Positions 1 through 6,709 of a DNA stretch of 9,038 nucleotides are shown in pieces (the stretch's first letter is position 1; each line of letters opens with the position of its first letter). Origin of the DNA: Gammaproteobacteria bacterium RBG_16_37_9 (GTDB lineage: Bacteria > Pseudomonadota > Gammaproteobacteria > UBA9339); contig MGXJ01000034.1 in the NCBI GenBank assembly GCA_001801345.1, forward strand, positions 4,906 through 13,943, in the 5' to 3' direction. A model generated the notes under the pieces. It was not told the origin of the DNA. It searched no databases and saw only the letters and a program-made list of their open reading frames with translations. Position numbers and translations under genes: made by a program.

Positions 1-340
1 ACATGGTAGTGGGAGAATGTTGCTTTTCATGGGTGCAAATATACCCTGGAGCATAAAAAGCCATGCTTATGACCACAATGCCAATAATGATTAAAAAGAA
101 ACTTGATAGTGGGTCAAGCATGAATTGCCAGGCTAAATTCGGGAAAGTTGAACTGATTTCATAACTAATATTTTGTTGAGTAAGTAAAGTTATTAAACCA
201 ACACAAACTGCAAGAACTCCAGAAATTCCAGTTAAAGTAAAAACAATAGTTTTTTGGACACGCGGCAGACGCTGCAATGTCAGTGCTAATAAGCTGGTAG
301 AGAAAATACTAGCAATGACAAAAAGTAAAATTAGATTCAT
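1..340 (-). CDS. HyfB/NuoL-like proton-conducting membrane subunit, N-terminal part (cut by window edge)
   Basis: About 113 codons are visible before the left edge; the gene continues outside. The translation starts MNLILLFVIASIF and is strongly hydrophobic, with three predicted membrane segments at about residues 2-20, 33-53 and 76-95. The stretch MLDPLSSFFLIIIG followed by YAPGYI matches the N-terminal signature of the antiporter-like subunits of hydrogenase-4/formate hydrogenlyase (HyfB, HycC) and of related NuoL/MrpA proteins, which move protons or sodium across the inner membrane as part of a larger complex. The ATG at 338-340 has no good ribosome binding site; the frame stays open upstream to about 408 and contains TTG codons, so the start is uncertain. 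It lies 163 bp downstream of zapD in the same direction, separated by a palindromic repeat, so it is probably not in the same operon. Which complex it serves cannot be told from this fragment. Confidence 0.7.
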   Translation of the reverse strand, partial: MNLILLFVIASIFSTSLLALTLQRLPRVQKTIVFTLTGISGVLAVCVGLITLLTQQNISYEISSTFPNLAWQFMLDPLSSFFLIIIGIVVISMAFYAPGYICTHEKQHSPTTM

Positions 341-371
341 ATTCAAAATCGTTGGCAAGGAGGGGTAAATT

Positions 372-425
372 ATGTTGATGAATTTTGAGATTATTTGTCT
401 TAGATGTCAATCAAAATCATTTTAA
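372..425 (+). other. Possible 17-codon leader-like ORF with strong Shine-Dalgarno
   Basis: On the plus strand AAGGAGGGG (356-364) is followed 8 bases later by an ATG at 372 and a 17-codon frame beginning MLMNFEIICLR and ending TAA at 425. It is the best Shine-Dalgarno match in this window. It runs antisense to the space between zapD and the HyfB-like gene and overlaps no real gene. The match could be chance; nothing else supports translation, so this is only a note. Confidence 0.15.
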
Positions 426-464
426 ATTTTATTTTAAGCAATTAGAAAATGCACAGCAACGCCC

Positions 465-499
465 TCATCCCATGGAGATCTCTCACAAGCTCGGGATGA
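465..499. repeat. Small palindromic intergenic repeat just after zapD
   Basis: TCATCCC (465-471) and GGGATGA (493-499) form an inverted repeat with a 21-base loop that itself contains the palindrome GAGATCTC (475-482). Read on the minus strand it begins TGTCATCCCGAGC and has the same outline (TGTCATCC, then AAGC/CTTG, then GATCTC) as half of the larger element between pilC and pilD, so the two look like members of one dispersed family. It starts 4 bases after the zapD stop codon and could act as a weak terminator or 3' stabiliser of the zapD transcript. Confidence 0.6.
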
Positions 500-503
500 C
501 AAG

Positions 504-1268
504 CTACATTTTACAACAGGCAAGTTCAAATGCCACATCACTTGGTGTTTGTGCTGCTTTACCTGTAATAGATAAAGTAAAGAAGTGAATAGCAAGGCGA
601 TAACGGCCAACGCTAATTTCGGGAAAAAGATTTTTATCAGCAGGGAGTTTAACCCTAATCATTTGATAAGAAATACTTTGATCTAAATTACTTTGATAAA
701 AACCGCCAGAAGCATTAGTTGCTTTGAAAGAAGTGCTTTCTCGTATTAATTTCAATATTATTGAAACAATTTCTTGAAGCTGAGCAAAATTTTTAAACCA
801 GGCAAGCAATTGTTGCTGGCGCAAAGGTTTTTGTTGCTGCAGCCATAAATGATACGACGGCAAGCTAAAGCAACAAGTTCCAGCAGGAGTATGCAATCGT
901 TGTTGAATGGCAGTCAAAAATTCATTCTCGCGTAATTCTTGGCCAATTTTTTTTTGGTTAGAACGCAAACTATCAATTAGACAATCAATTTGTTTTAACA
1001 TGCTGATTAGTTTCTGTTTATCAATCTCATGCAGCTTTTCTAATTGAGTTAATATTTGCACATACTGATTCAATGTTTGGCAGAATTTATTTTTAAGATC
1101 AGGACGATCTATAGTTTGAAGAATTTCTAAGATTATTTTCAACATTTGGTGGGAATCCCAAACTGATTCTCTAACCAAATAATATTCGGCCTGGTCAAAC
1201 AAATATTCAAGACGCAAACAAAGACGAACTTGTTCATTTAAGGGTTGTTCGTAAATTATAATTTCCAT
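504..1268 (-). CDS. zapD: Cell division protein ZapD (DUF1342/YacF)
   Basis: A 254-residue protein close to the family's usual length of about 250. ZapD is cytoplasmic, binds FtsZ and bundles protofilaments at the Z ring. Conserved family segments are visible: YEQPLNEQVRLCLRLEYLF near the N-terminus; IGQELRENEFL and the nearby QQRLHTPAGTCCF in the middle; LLAWFKNFAQLQEI and LKLIRES in the helical part; and GFYQ followed by the terminal RYRLAIHFFTL and FELACC. The family usually ends at this CC, whereas here two further residues (KM) follow. It is the last gene of the pilBCD-coaE-zapD run, 49 bp after coaE, which is the normal gammaproteobacterial order. The usual next gene, yacG (a gyrase inhibitor), is absent. 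The ATG at 1268 has a poor ribosome binding site, but family alignment of the first residues supports it. Confidence 0.95.
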   Translation of the reverse strand: MEIIIYEQPLNEQVRLCLRLEYLFDQAEYYLVRESVWDSHQMLKIILEILQTIDRPDLKNKFCQTLNQYVQILTQLEKLHEIDKQKLISMLKQIDCLIDSLRSNQKKIGQELRENEFLTAIQQRLHTPAGTCCFSLPSYHLWLQQQKPLRQQQLLAWFKNFAQLQEIVSIILKLIRESTSFKATNASGGFYQSNLDQSISYQMIRVKLPADKNLFPEISVGRYRLAIHFFTLSITGKAAQTPSDVAFELACCKM

Positions 1269-1317
1269 TGTCCATTTAGAAAAAAGTTATCTTAAAGCGC
1301 ACTATAATAACACGTTT

Positions 1318-1908
1318 TTAAGCTAGGCTTAAGTAGTAAAGATGTAATTTTTTTACCTCTTTTTCTAGATTTTTTAAAGTGCTGGTATTGCGAATTATAT
1401 CATCGGCTTTATGCAAGCGTAGACCGCGACTGGCCTGGGTTTTTATAATATTTTGTATTTGCTTAATACCGGCATGATCGCGGCTGCGAATACGATTAAT
1501 TTGGGTTTTTTTAGGGCAATCGATGACTAATCTCCTATCTACCTTAATTGGTAGTTTGGTTTCAAATAGTAGCGGTATAACCATAATACAATATGGAGCA
1601 TGTATTTTTTTGGCATATCCTTGCATTTGGGCAATGGTGCGTGGATGAAGCAACTTTTCTAACCACAGACGTTCTTTATTATTAGAAAAAATCACATCGC
1701 GGAGTTTTTTTTTGTTTATAAGTTTTCTAGAAGTTAAAAATGTTTTACCAAAATGAGATATGATTTTTTTATAAGCACTAGTTTTAGGTTCGAGAAGTTT
1801 GTGCACAATTTCGTCAGCATCAATAACCGGCGCTTTAAGTTTAGCAAAATACTTTGCTACTGTTGACTTGCCGCTGCCTATACCTCCAGTTAAACCTATT
1901 TTCAACAC
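1318..1908 (-). CDS. coaE: Dephospho-CoA kinase
   Basis: A 196-residue enzyme of normal length for the family. It phosphorylates the 3'-hydroxyl of dephospho-CoA with ATP, the last step of coenzyme A synthesis. The P-loop GGIGSGKST is at residues 8-16, the DAD motif at 30-32 (substrate/base region), LLHP near residue 87, IPLLFET near 112-118 and the CP...Q..R...R lid region (IDCPKKTQINRIRSR) near 130-143. The start is a GTG at 1906-1908 directly before TTG AAA ATA; the weak ribosome site TAGAGA overlaps the pilD stop codon, 9 bp away, which suggests translational coupling with pilD. The protein is unusually rich in lysine and isoleucine, in keeping with the AT-rich genome. The pilD-coaE-zapD order agrees with the assignment. 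Confidence 0.97.
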   Translation of the reverse strand: MLKIGLTGGIGSGKSTVAKYFAKLKAPVIDADEIVHKLLEPKTSAYKKIISHFGKTFLTSRKLINKKKLRDVIFSNNKERLWLEKLLHPRTIAQMQGYAKKIHAPYCIMVIPLLFETKLPIKVDRRLVIDCPKKTQINRIRSRDHAGIKQIQNIIKTQASRGLRLHKADDIIRNTSTLKNLEKEVKKLHLYYLSLA

Positions 1909-1917
1909 AAATTTTCT

Positions 1918-2787
1918 CTAATTAGAGTGCCCTAACAAATTCAGAACTTGTGGCCCCCAAAAACATGCCAACCACCCAGCAATGGCTATATATGGACCAA
2001 ATGACAGCGGTTCTGAGAACTTAAGTTTTTTACTAATGACTAAAATGATCCCAACAATAACTCCAGCTAATGAAGCTACTAATATAATTATAGGCAGCAT
2101 TTGCCAACCGAGCCAAGCTCCAAAAGCTGCAAATAGCTTAAAATCGCCATAACCCATCCCATCAACTTTGCGCACAAGTTTAAAAACTCTAGCAATGATC
2201 CAAAGAGAAAGATAACCGCTGATAGCTCCTATTATAGCGCTTGATGGTGAAACAAAAGTATAACTAACGTTTGTTACTAAACCAACCCATATTAGTGGTA
2301 TGGTGATATAATCCGGCAATAATTGATGTTCAAAATCAATAAAAATAGCCGCAATTAATGTCCAGGTTAGTATCAACATTGGTAGAGTTTTAACACCAGC
2401 ACCAAAATACACCACTACAAAAACAGTAGTTATACAGCTTAGTATTTCAACTACTATATAACGCCAGGGAATATGGGTTTTACAATAGGCGCATTTACCA
2501 CCAAGCATGATATAGCCTATTATCGGTATATTTTGCCACCACAAAATAGGGGTTTTACAATTAGGACAATGTGAGTGTGGGGTTATAAGATTAAATTTAC
2601 AAGATTCTGCTGGGGACATCTGATGAAAATATTCAAAACAATCTTTTTTATATTCATTTTTTAGAATAATTGGTAAACGGTAAATTACAACATTTAAAAA
2701 ACTTCCAACGATACATCCCACGATGCCAACACTAATTATGAAAATCAGTGGGTTAGTTGTAATCATACCAGCTATATTTATATCCAT
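1918..2787 (-). CDS. pilD: Type IV prepilin peptidase / N-methyltransferase PilD
   Basis: A 289-residue polytopic inner-membrane aspartyl protease, about the usual length. It removes the short positively charged leader of PilA and pseudopilins and methylates the new N-terminal phenylalanine. The N-terminal region has the family sequence GSFLNVVIYRLP (28-39) and the cytoplasmic zinc loop with two CxxC pairs: C74/C77 in HCPNCKTPI and C99/C102 in KCAYCK. The two catalytic aspartates lie in IDFEHQLLPD (first D about 151) and in GMGYGDFKL (D215). About seven or eight membrane segments follow the expected pattern. It sits 310 bp from pilC, separated by palindromic repeats, and 9 bp before coaE. No ribosome site is obvious before ATG 2787, nor before the alternative Met8, so the exact start is moderately uncertain. 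PilD homologues may also serve a type II secretion system if the genome has one. Confidence 0.97.
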   Translation of the reverse strand: MDINIAGMITTNPLIFIISVGIVGCIVGSFLNVVIYRLPIILKNEYKKDCFEYFHQMSPAESCKFNLITPHSHCPNCKTPILWWQNIPIIGYIMLGGKCAYCKTHIPWRYIVVEILSCITTVFVVVYFGAGVKTLPMLILTWTLIAAIFIDFEHQLLPDYITIPLIWVGLVTNVSYTFVSPSSAIIGAISGYLSLWIIARVFKLVRKVDGMGYGDFKLFAAFGAWLGWQMLPIIILVASLAGVIVGIILVISKKLKFSEPLSFGPYIAIAGWLACFWGPQVLNLLGHSN

Positions 2788-3097
2788 AATATTATTCGCA
2801 GTTTTTAGGGTTAATGGGAGTATTGCAATCTGAAAATTTTGAAACTAATTCCCCCTGTCTCAAGAATCTTCACGCTCTCCTACTATCATCCTCGCTCTCT
2901 TCTTTTCTGTCATCATTCGTGTCAAACACAAATACAGGCTCTCGCGCTTGATGCGAGGATCTTCACACCATCATGTCATTCTCGGGCGTAGACCCGAGAA
3001 TCTAGCATTGATAATGAGATCCTCGGATCTGCGCTTCGCTTGTCTGAGGATGACACAATAAAAACACGAGGGGTGACATAATAGAAAAGCTCCATGA
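2788..3097. other. 310-bp pilC-pilD spacer packed with palindromic repeats
   Basis: No open frame of note is present. The stretch holds an inverted pair ATCCTCGC (2888-2895) / GCGAGGAT (2953-2960) and, next to it, the composite palindromic element at 2974-3055. The sequence is pyrimidine-skewed (repeats of CTCGCTCTCT type) and less AT-rich than the genes on either side. A transcript from pilC would have to pass these hairpins to reach pilD, so they could attenuate it; I saw no convincing sigma-70 promoter for pilD in the 80 bases before its start. Confidence 0.7.
2974..3055. repeat. 82-bp composite REP-like palindromic element
   Basis: The element is bounded by TGTCAT (2974-2979) and ATGACA (3050-3055). 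Inside are two hairpins. The first is ATTCTCGGG (2978-2986) paired with CCCGAGAAT (2993-3001) around a 6-base loop. The second is ATCCTCGGA (3019-3027) paired with TCTGAGGAT (3043-3051), with one G-T pair and an inner GCG-CTT-CGC. This layout, two oppositely oriented arms with TGTCAT ends, is typical of non-autonomous palindromic repeats that are scattered between genes in many host-associated gammaproteobacteria. It carries no protein. Its insertion between pilC and pilD is the only large gap in the operon. Confidence 0.75.
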
Positions 3098-4294
3098 TCA
3101 GATTATGGCACCTAGACGAAAAATTGGCAAATACATTCCAATAACTAAACCCCCAACTATCACACCTAAGATCAACATAATCATTGGCTCCAAAAGATTA
3201 TTTAAATTATCGGTGAGACTGTTTAGCTCCTCACTATAAATAATAGATATTTTTTCAAGCATTAAGTCTAACGTTCCGGTTTCCTCCCCTAGAGCTATTA
3301 GCTGTATTACTTTGTTTGGAAATAAATTTTGCTCACAAAGTGCGCTGTTAAGAGTTTTGCCGTTTGCGATTAATTCTATAGTATTCTGGATTGCTAATTT
3401 ATATTGCCAATTTGGGATAGTGGCGCCAGAAATATTTATAGCCGTGAGTAAGGGCACGCCTGACTTTAAAGTTAAACCAAGGGTTTTGGTTAGACGCGAA
3501 ATAATAGCGTAAATCAAAATAGTTTTTACAAGCGGTATGTTCAAACTTAGTTTATCTATAAATTGACGAAATTTTATCGAGCGATTATGCATTATTTTTA
3601 TGCAAATTACACTGCCAATGATTATGGCTAAAAAAAATTTCCAGGTTGCCTGCAAAAAACCACTAAAATTAATGATGAATTGAGTGTAACTTGGAAGTTT
3701 TGCCCCAAAATTACTAAACATAATTTCAAACTGGGGAATAACAAAAATCAAAAGAATAAGAGTAACAACAAAAGTAACACATAAAATAGAGGCGGGATAA
3801 ATAAGTGCTTTTATGATTTTACGTTTTTGAAGTGCAGTTTTTTCGAGATAGCTCGTTAGCTCTTGTAACATGATATCAAGAGTGCCTGATTGTTCGCCAA
3901 CGTTAATTAGACTGCAAATTAATTCGGTGAAATATTGTGGGTATTGTTGCAGGGTTTGATAGAAAGATTTTCCTTCAGAAATTGAATTTTTACAATTAAT
4001 GACCAGATCTTTTATCCTTGGATTTTGTTCATCTTGACTGATAATTGTAAGAGCTTTAACTATGGGAATGTTTGCATTGATTAAGACAGTAAGTTGTTCA
4101 ATTAAATTTGTAATATGTTTTGTTTTTATTTTTTGATGTGTCAAAAAAACAAACGTAAACTTAAGAGTGATTTTTAATGGAAAAATATTTTGTTTAGTAA
4201 GCTTGATTTTTAGTTGAGCATGATTAACTGCTTGATCAATCCCGCTGATTTTTTTTCCATCACGATCAATTCCTGACCAAATATAAGTTGCCAT
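3098..4294 (-). CDS. pilC: Type IV pilus inner-membrane platform protein PilC
   Basis: A 398-residue member of the GspF/PilC family, near the usual length of about 405. It is the inner-membrane base that couples ATP hydrolysis by PilB to pilin insertion. The N-terminal MATYIWSGIDRDGKK is typical. Two T2SF domains are visible at about residues 62-185 and 265-390, each with the repeated motif G-E-x-S/T-G-T-L-D (GEQSGTLD at 133-140, GEETGTLD at 336-343). Three membrane segments are predicted at about 167-187, 220-236 and 368-390, the last preceded by the conserved LLEP and ending in MYLPIF. The start codon is only 3 bp after the pilB stop, so translation is probably coupled. No oddities were seen. 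Confidence 0.97.
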   Translation of the reverse strand: MATYIWSGIDRDGKKISGIDQAVNHAQLKIKLTKQNIFPLKITLKFTFVFLTHQKIKTKHITNLIEQLTVLINANIPIVKALTIISQDEQNPRIKDLVINCKNSISEGKSFYQTLQQYPQYFTELICSLINVGEQSGTLDIMLQELTSYLEKTALQKRKIIKALIYPASILCVTFVVTLILLIFVIPQFEIMFSNFGAKLPSYTQFIINFSGFLQATWKFFLAIIIGSVICIKIMHNRSIKFRQFIDKLSLNIPLVKTILIYAIISRLTKTLGLTLKSGVPLLTAINISGATIPNWQYKLAIQNTIELIANGKTLNSALCEQNLFPNKVIQLIALGEETGTLDLMLEKISIIYSEELNSLTDNLNNLLEPMIMLILGVIVGGLVIGMYLPIFRLGAII

Positions 4295-4297
4295 GAG

Positions 4298-5932
4298 TTA
4301 CATCACAACCCTATTAATTTCTTCAAGACTAGTAATGCCCATACGCACTTTATTTAGCGCGGTCTCTCGCAATGTTGCATAATTTAACTCACGCATCTGC
4401 TTTTCAATTTCGATGGTATCGCAATGAGTCATAATCATATTGCTTATAACCGGGGTAATTGGCAGCATTTCAAAGATCGCAATACGGCCATGATAGCCGT
4501 GATTACAATATTTACATCCGCAGGCCACATAAGTTATAGTTTTTTCTTCCAGATTATTTTCAGCTAGAGTAGCTGCTGGCAATATTTGTGGTAGTTTACA
4601 GTGAACACATAATTTACGAATTAAGCGCTGCGCTATGATTAAATTGAGTGCGGTTGCTAAATTAAATGTTGGGATTCCCATATTTAATAATCTAGTTAAA
4701 CTTGCGCTAGCAGAATTAGTATGTAAGGTTGCTAGCACTAAATGTCCGGTATGCGCAGCTTTTATAGCTATTTCTGCTGTTTCTAAATCACGGATTTCAC
4801 CAATCATTATGATATCTGGATCTTGACGTAAAAATGTGCGAAGCACTGTAGCAAAATTCAAACCAATTTTATGATTTATTTCAACTTGATTGATACCACT
4901 TAAATTGATTTCGACAGGATCTTCAGCCGTAGAAATGTTTTTTGTTGCTTGGTTTAAAATATTGATGGCTGTATATAAAGTAAGGGTTTTGCCGCTTCCA
5001 GTTGGTCCAGTAACTAGAATCATACCTTGGGGCAAGGTGATATGTTCATAAAAAAGTTGCTGTTCCTTTTTATCAAAACCCAAATATTTAATATTGGGAG
5101 TAATATTAATGGGATTGAGAATACGCACCACTAATTTTTCTCCAAACAATGTGGGACAAATGCTTAAACGACAATCGTGATTTTGATGATTTGCTAATTT
5201 TAAGGTAAAGCGTCCATCTTGAGGCAAACGTTTTTCTGCAATATCTAAATTTGCCATGATTTTGAGTCGCGCACTAAAACGTTGGGCGAGCCCAGGATCA
5301 GTTTTGGTAAATTCATATAATAAACCATCAATTCGAAAACGAATGCGACAAAATTCATTGTAAGGTTCAAAGTGAATATCAGAGGCTTGTTTACTGATAG
5401 CATCACTTAAAATTTGGTCAATAAATTTTATAATTGAAGTATCCTCATCAATACTAGAGTCATATTTTTTTTGAGGTAAAACTTTTTTGATTGTTTTTAG
5501 CAGCTGGTCGTATGCGACCACCACTGGTTTAATATTGAGAGTGGTATGAAATTTAATGGCATTGAGCACTGAAGTATCTGTTGGATCAGCTAAAGCTAAT
5601 TGCAATTGTTCATTAGTTTTTGTAAGCGGCAAAACAAGATATTTTTGGATGACTTCAGCTTGTAATGATTTGGGTAGTATTTCATCATATTGCAGTTTAT
5701 CTAAATCTATAAATGGCAACTTGAAATAATTGGCAATTGTTTGCGCCAAAATAGTGTGATTTAGCTGATGGCTTGTAATTAATTTTGCCACTAAAGTTTC
5801 ATTATGGTTATTATTTAATGTTAGTATTTTTTTTAATGTTATCTCTTCCAACAACTTTTGTTCAATTAGATATTGGGCAAATCCGGTAAACATACTAAAT
5901 TCTTTCGTGGCGCTAGTTAGCATATCCCTCAT
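4298..5932 (-). CDS. pilB: Type IV pilus extension ATPase PilB
   Basis: A 544-residue cytoplasmic hexameric ATPase of the GspE/PilB family that powers pilus extension; Pseudomonas PilB has 566. The MshE-N/T2SSE-N domain occupies about residues 15-150, followed by the ATPase: ASDIHFEP (183-190), Walker A GPTGSGKT (309-316), Asp box TAEDPVE (335-341), Walker B DPDIIMIGEIRD (371-382) and His box HTGHLVLATLHTN (394-406). The zinc-binding CxxC pairs are C442/C445 in LCVHC and C473/C476 in GCKYC, followed by NHGYHGR. The frame overlaps the end of pilA by 20 bp. The start is unsettled: ATG 5932 (GGAG three bases upstream), Met4 at 5923 (GAGG, also close) and Met14 at 5893 are all possible. Overlap with pilA argues for coupled expression. 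Confidence 0.97.
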   Translation of the reverse strand: MRDMLTSATKEFSMFTGFAQYLIEQKLLEEITLKKILTLNNNHNETLVAKLITSHQLNHTILAQTIANYFKLPFIDLDKLQYDEILPKSLQAEVIQKYLVLPLTKTNEQLQLALADPTDTSVLNAIKFHTTLNIKPVVVAYDQLLKTIKKVLPQKKYDSSIDEDTSIIKFIDQILSDAISKQASDIHFEPYNEFCRIRFRIDGLLYEFTKTDPGLAQRFSARLKIMANLDIAEKRLPQDGRFTLKLANHQNHDCRLSICPTLFGEKLVVRILNPINITPNIKYLGFDKKEQQLFYEHITLPQGMILVTGPTGSGKTLTLYTAINILNQATKNISTAEDPVEINLSGINQVEINHKIGLNFATVLRTFLRQDPDIIMIGEIRDLETAEIAIKAAHTGHLVLATLHTNSASASLTRLLNMGIPTFNLATALNLIIAQRLIRKLCVHCKLPQILPAATLAENNLEEKTITYVACGCKYCNHGYHGRIAIFEMLPITPVISNMIMTHCDTIEIEKQMRELNYATLRETALNKVRMGITSLEEINRVVM

Positions 5933-6332
5933 CTACTCCACCACCACTGCTTTTCCAAGTTAATTGATTATTTTTTACAGCAGGAGTAAGAATATATGTG
6001 TCTGTTGGTTTTATGCCATATTGATCACGCGGAGTTACAGTAATTACACCATCCACCACTAATATGCTATCAACCAGACTAGTGCCATCCCCAGATGCAA
6101 TATTTTTTGGCACACCATTTTTACCTGGCTGACAACTTTTTAAGTCATCGATAAGTTGAAAACATTCTTCGATTCCAAGTTTAAATGGTGCAGTCGCTTG
6201 CACAATTTCAGTATAGTGCGCTTTGCGAGTATATTTTTGATATGATGGAATCGCTACTGCTGTTAGAACTCCAACGATAGCTATTGCTATTAGTAGTTCG
6301 ATAAGGGTAAAGCCATATTGATAGTTACGCAT
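5913..6332 (-). CDS. pilA: Type IV major pilin PilA (short-leader prepilin)
   Basis: The first ATG of the open frame is at 6392, but the pilin starts at the ATG at 6330-6332: this gives the 7-residue leader MRNYQYG followed by FTLIELLIAIAIVGVL, with Phe+1 and the conserved Glu5 (residue 12), the PilD cleavage signature. GAGAAA just upstream is a plausible ribosome site. The 139-residue product has the N-terminal hydrophobic helix (8-29), then IPSYQKYTRKA and an A/S-rich globular domain. One Cys pair is present (C57, C67) in the EECFQL...KSC region. The C-terminal part YILTP...LTWKSS matches the family, but the usual ending with two cysteines is replaced by GGGVDEGYAN, so the C-terminal disulfide loop is missing. 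It is first in the pil run, overlaps pilB by 20 bp, and lies next to a tRNA-Thr, as pilA does in Pseudomonas aeruginosa. Confidence 0.92.
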   Translation of the reverse strand: MRNYQYGFTLIELLIAIAIVGVLTAVAIPSYQKYTRKAHYTEIVQATAPFKLGIEECFQLIDDLKSCQPGKNGVPKNIASGDGTSLVDSILVVDGVITVTPRDQYGIKPTDTYILTPAVKNNQLTWKSSGGGVDEGYAN

Positions 6333-6363
6333 ATTGTTTCTCGTGGCAAATAGGAGATAAGTA

Positions 6364-6392
6364 TTTATAGAATTATTTATATAAATGAACAA
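6364..6392 (-). promoter_or_regulatory. Candidate sigma-70 promoter for pilA
   Basis: On the minus strand TTGTTC (6387-6392) is followed after a 17-base AT-only spacer (apart from its last C) by TATAAA (6364-6369). The -10 matches five of six consensus bases and the -35 three of six. A start about 7 bases downstream would leave a leader of about 25 bases before the chosen pilA ATG and would exclude the upstream ATG at 6392 as the true start. In Pseudomonas pilA is sigma-54 dependent; I found no convincing TGGCAC-N5-TTGC site here. Confidence 0.4.
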
Positions 6393-6479
6393 TACGGGTT
6401 TTTTAGCTATAGATGTGAACTAAAAAAATTGGCTGTTGTTGAATAATTGGGTAGAATTGATCTGGGCAAGTTCGATGCC

Positions 6480-6567
6480 TGCTGAAGTTATGCTTCATAG
6501 GCGGATATAGCCATGCCCTGTCATGTTTTTAGACGGGGTCAGTTGGGCAAGACTGGGTTTTCGCAAA
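6480..6567 (+). pseudogene. Degenerate copy of the tRNA-Thr 5' flank and 5' half
   Basis: Bases 6480-6511 match 6651-6682, which are the 21 bases before the tRNA fragment plus its first 11 bases, at 27 of 32 positions without gaps. After a 27-base insertion holding the hairpin CCCTGTC/GACGGGG, similarity resumes: TCAGTTGGGCAAGACTGG and TTCGCAAATC resemble the D-loop, anticodon stem and loop of the intact-looking fragment (TCAGTTGGTAGAGCAACTGA, TTCGTAA). It therefore looks like a duplicated and decayed tRNA 5' end with an insertion in the D-arm. The second half of the match is weak and aligned by eye only. Confidence 0.4.
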
Positions 6568-6671
6568 TCAAAGCTTTGCGCCGTCGAGCGCCAAACAGGA
6601 AGTTTGGCTGGAATACAAAGCATCATGGACGATTGATAGCTCTCTGCTTTTGCTGAAGTGACTCTTCATAG

Positions 6672-6709
6672 GCCGGTATAGCTCAGTTGGTAGAGCAACT
6701 GATTCGTAA
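6672..6709 (+). pseudogene. 5' half of tRNA-Thr(CGU), broken at the anticodon loop
   Basis: The fragment contains the acceptor 5' strand GCCGGTA (6672-6678), TA, D stem GCTC/GAGC (6681-6684, 6693-6696) around AGTTGGTA, anticodon-stem 5' strand ACTGA (6698-6702) and loop TTCGTAA (6703-6709) with anticodon CGT at 6705-6707. The expected 3' strand TCAGT is replaced by GTGTT, and no T-arm or acceptor 3' strand follows. The sequence is close to bacterial tRNA-Thr(CGU), such as E. coli thrW, a known integration site. A tRNA-Thr next to pilA is also the arrangement in Pseudomonas aeruginosa. The break lies at the boundary of the anticodon loop, one of the crossover positions used by tRNA-targeting tyrosine integrases, and marks the edge of the accessory region on the right. 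Confidence 0.85.

Noticed and set aside
385..588. 67-residue plus-strand open frame
   Set aside because: It crosses the palindromic repeat and the antisense of the conserved zapD 3' end; no coding character.
3312..3512. 66-residue plus-strand open frame inside pilC
   Set aside because: Antisense shadow of the conserved second PilC domain.
4635..4826. 63-residue plus-strand open frame inside pilB
   Set aside because: Antisense to the conserved Walker B/His-box region of PilB.
6333..6392. Upstream ATG at 6392 as pilA start
   Set aside because: It would give a 27-residue leader, lacks a ribosome site and overlaps the candidate -35 box; the ATG at 6332 gives the standard 7-residue prepilin leader.
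6333..6480. Sigma-54 promoter before pilA
   Set aside because: No GG-N10-GC core with flanking TGGCAC/TTGC could be found at usable spacing.
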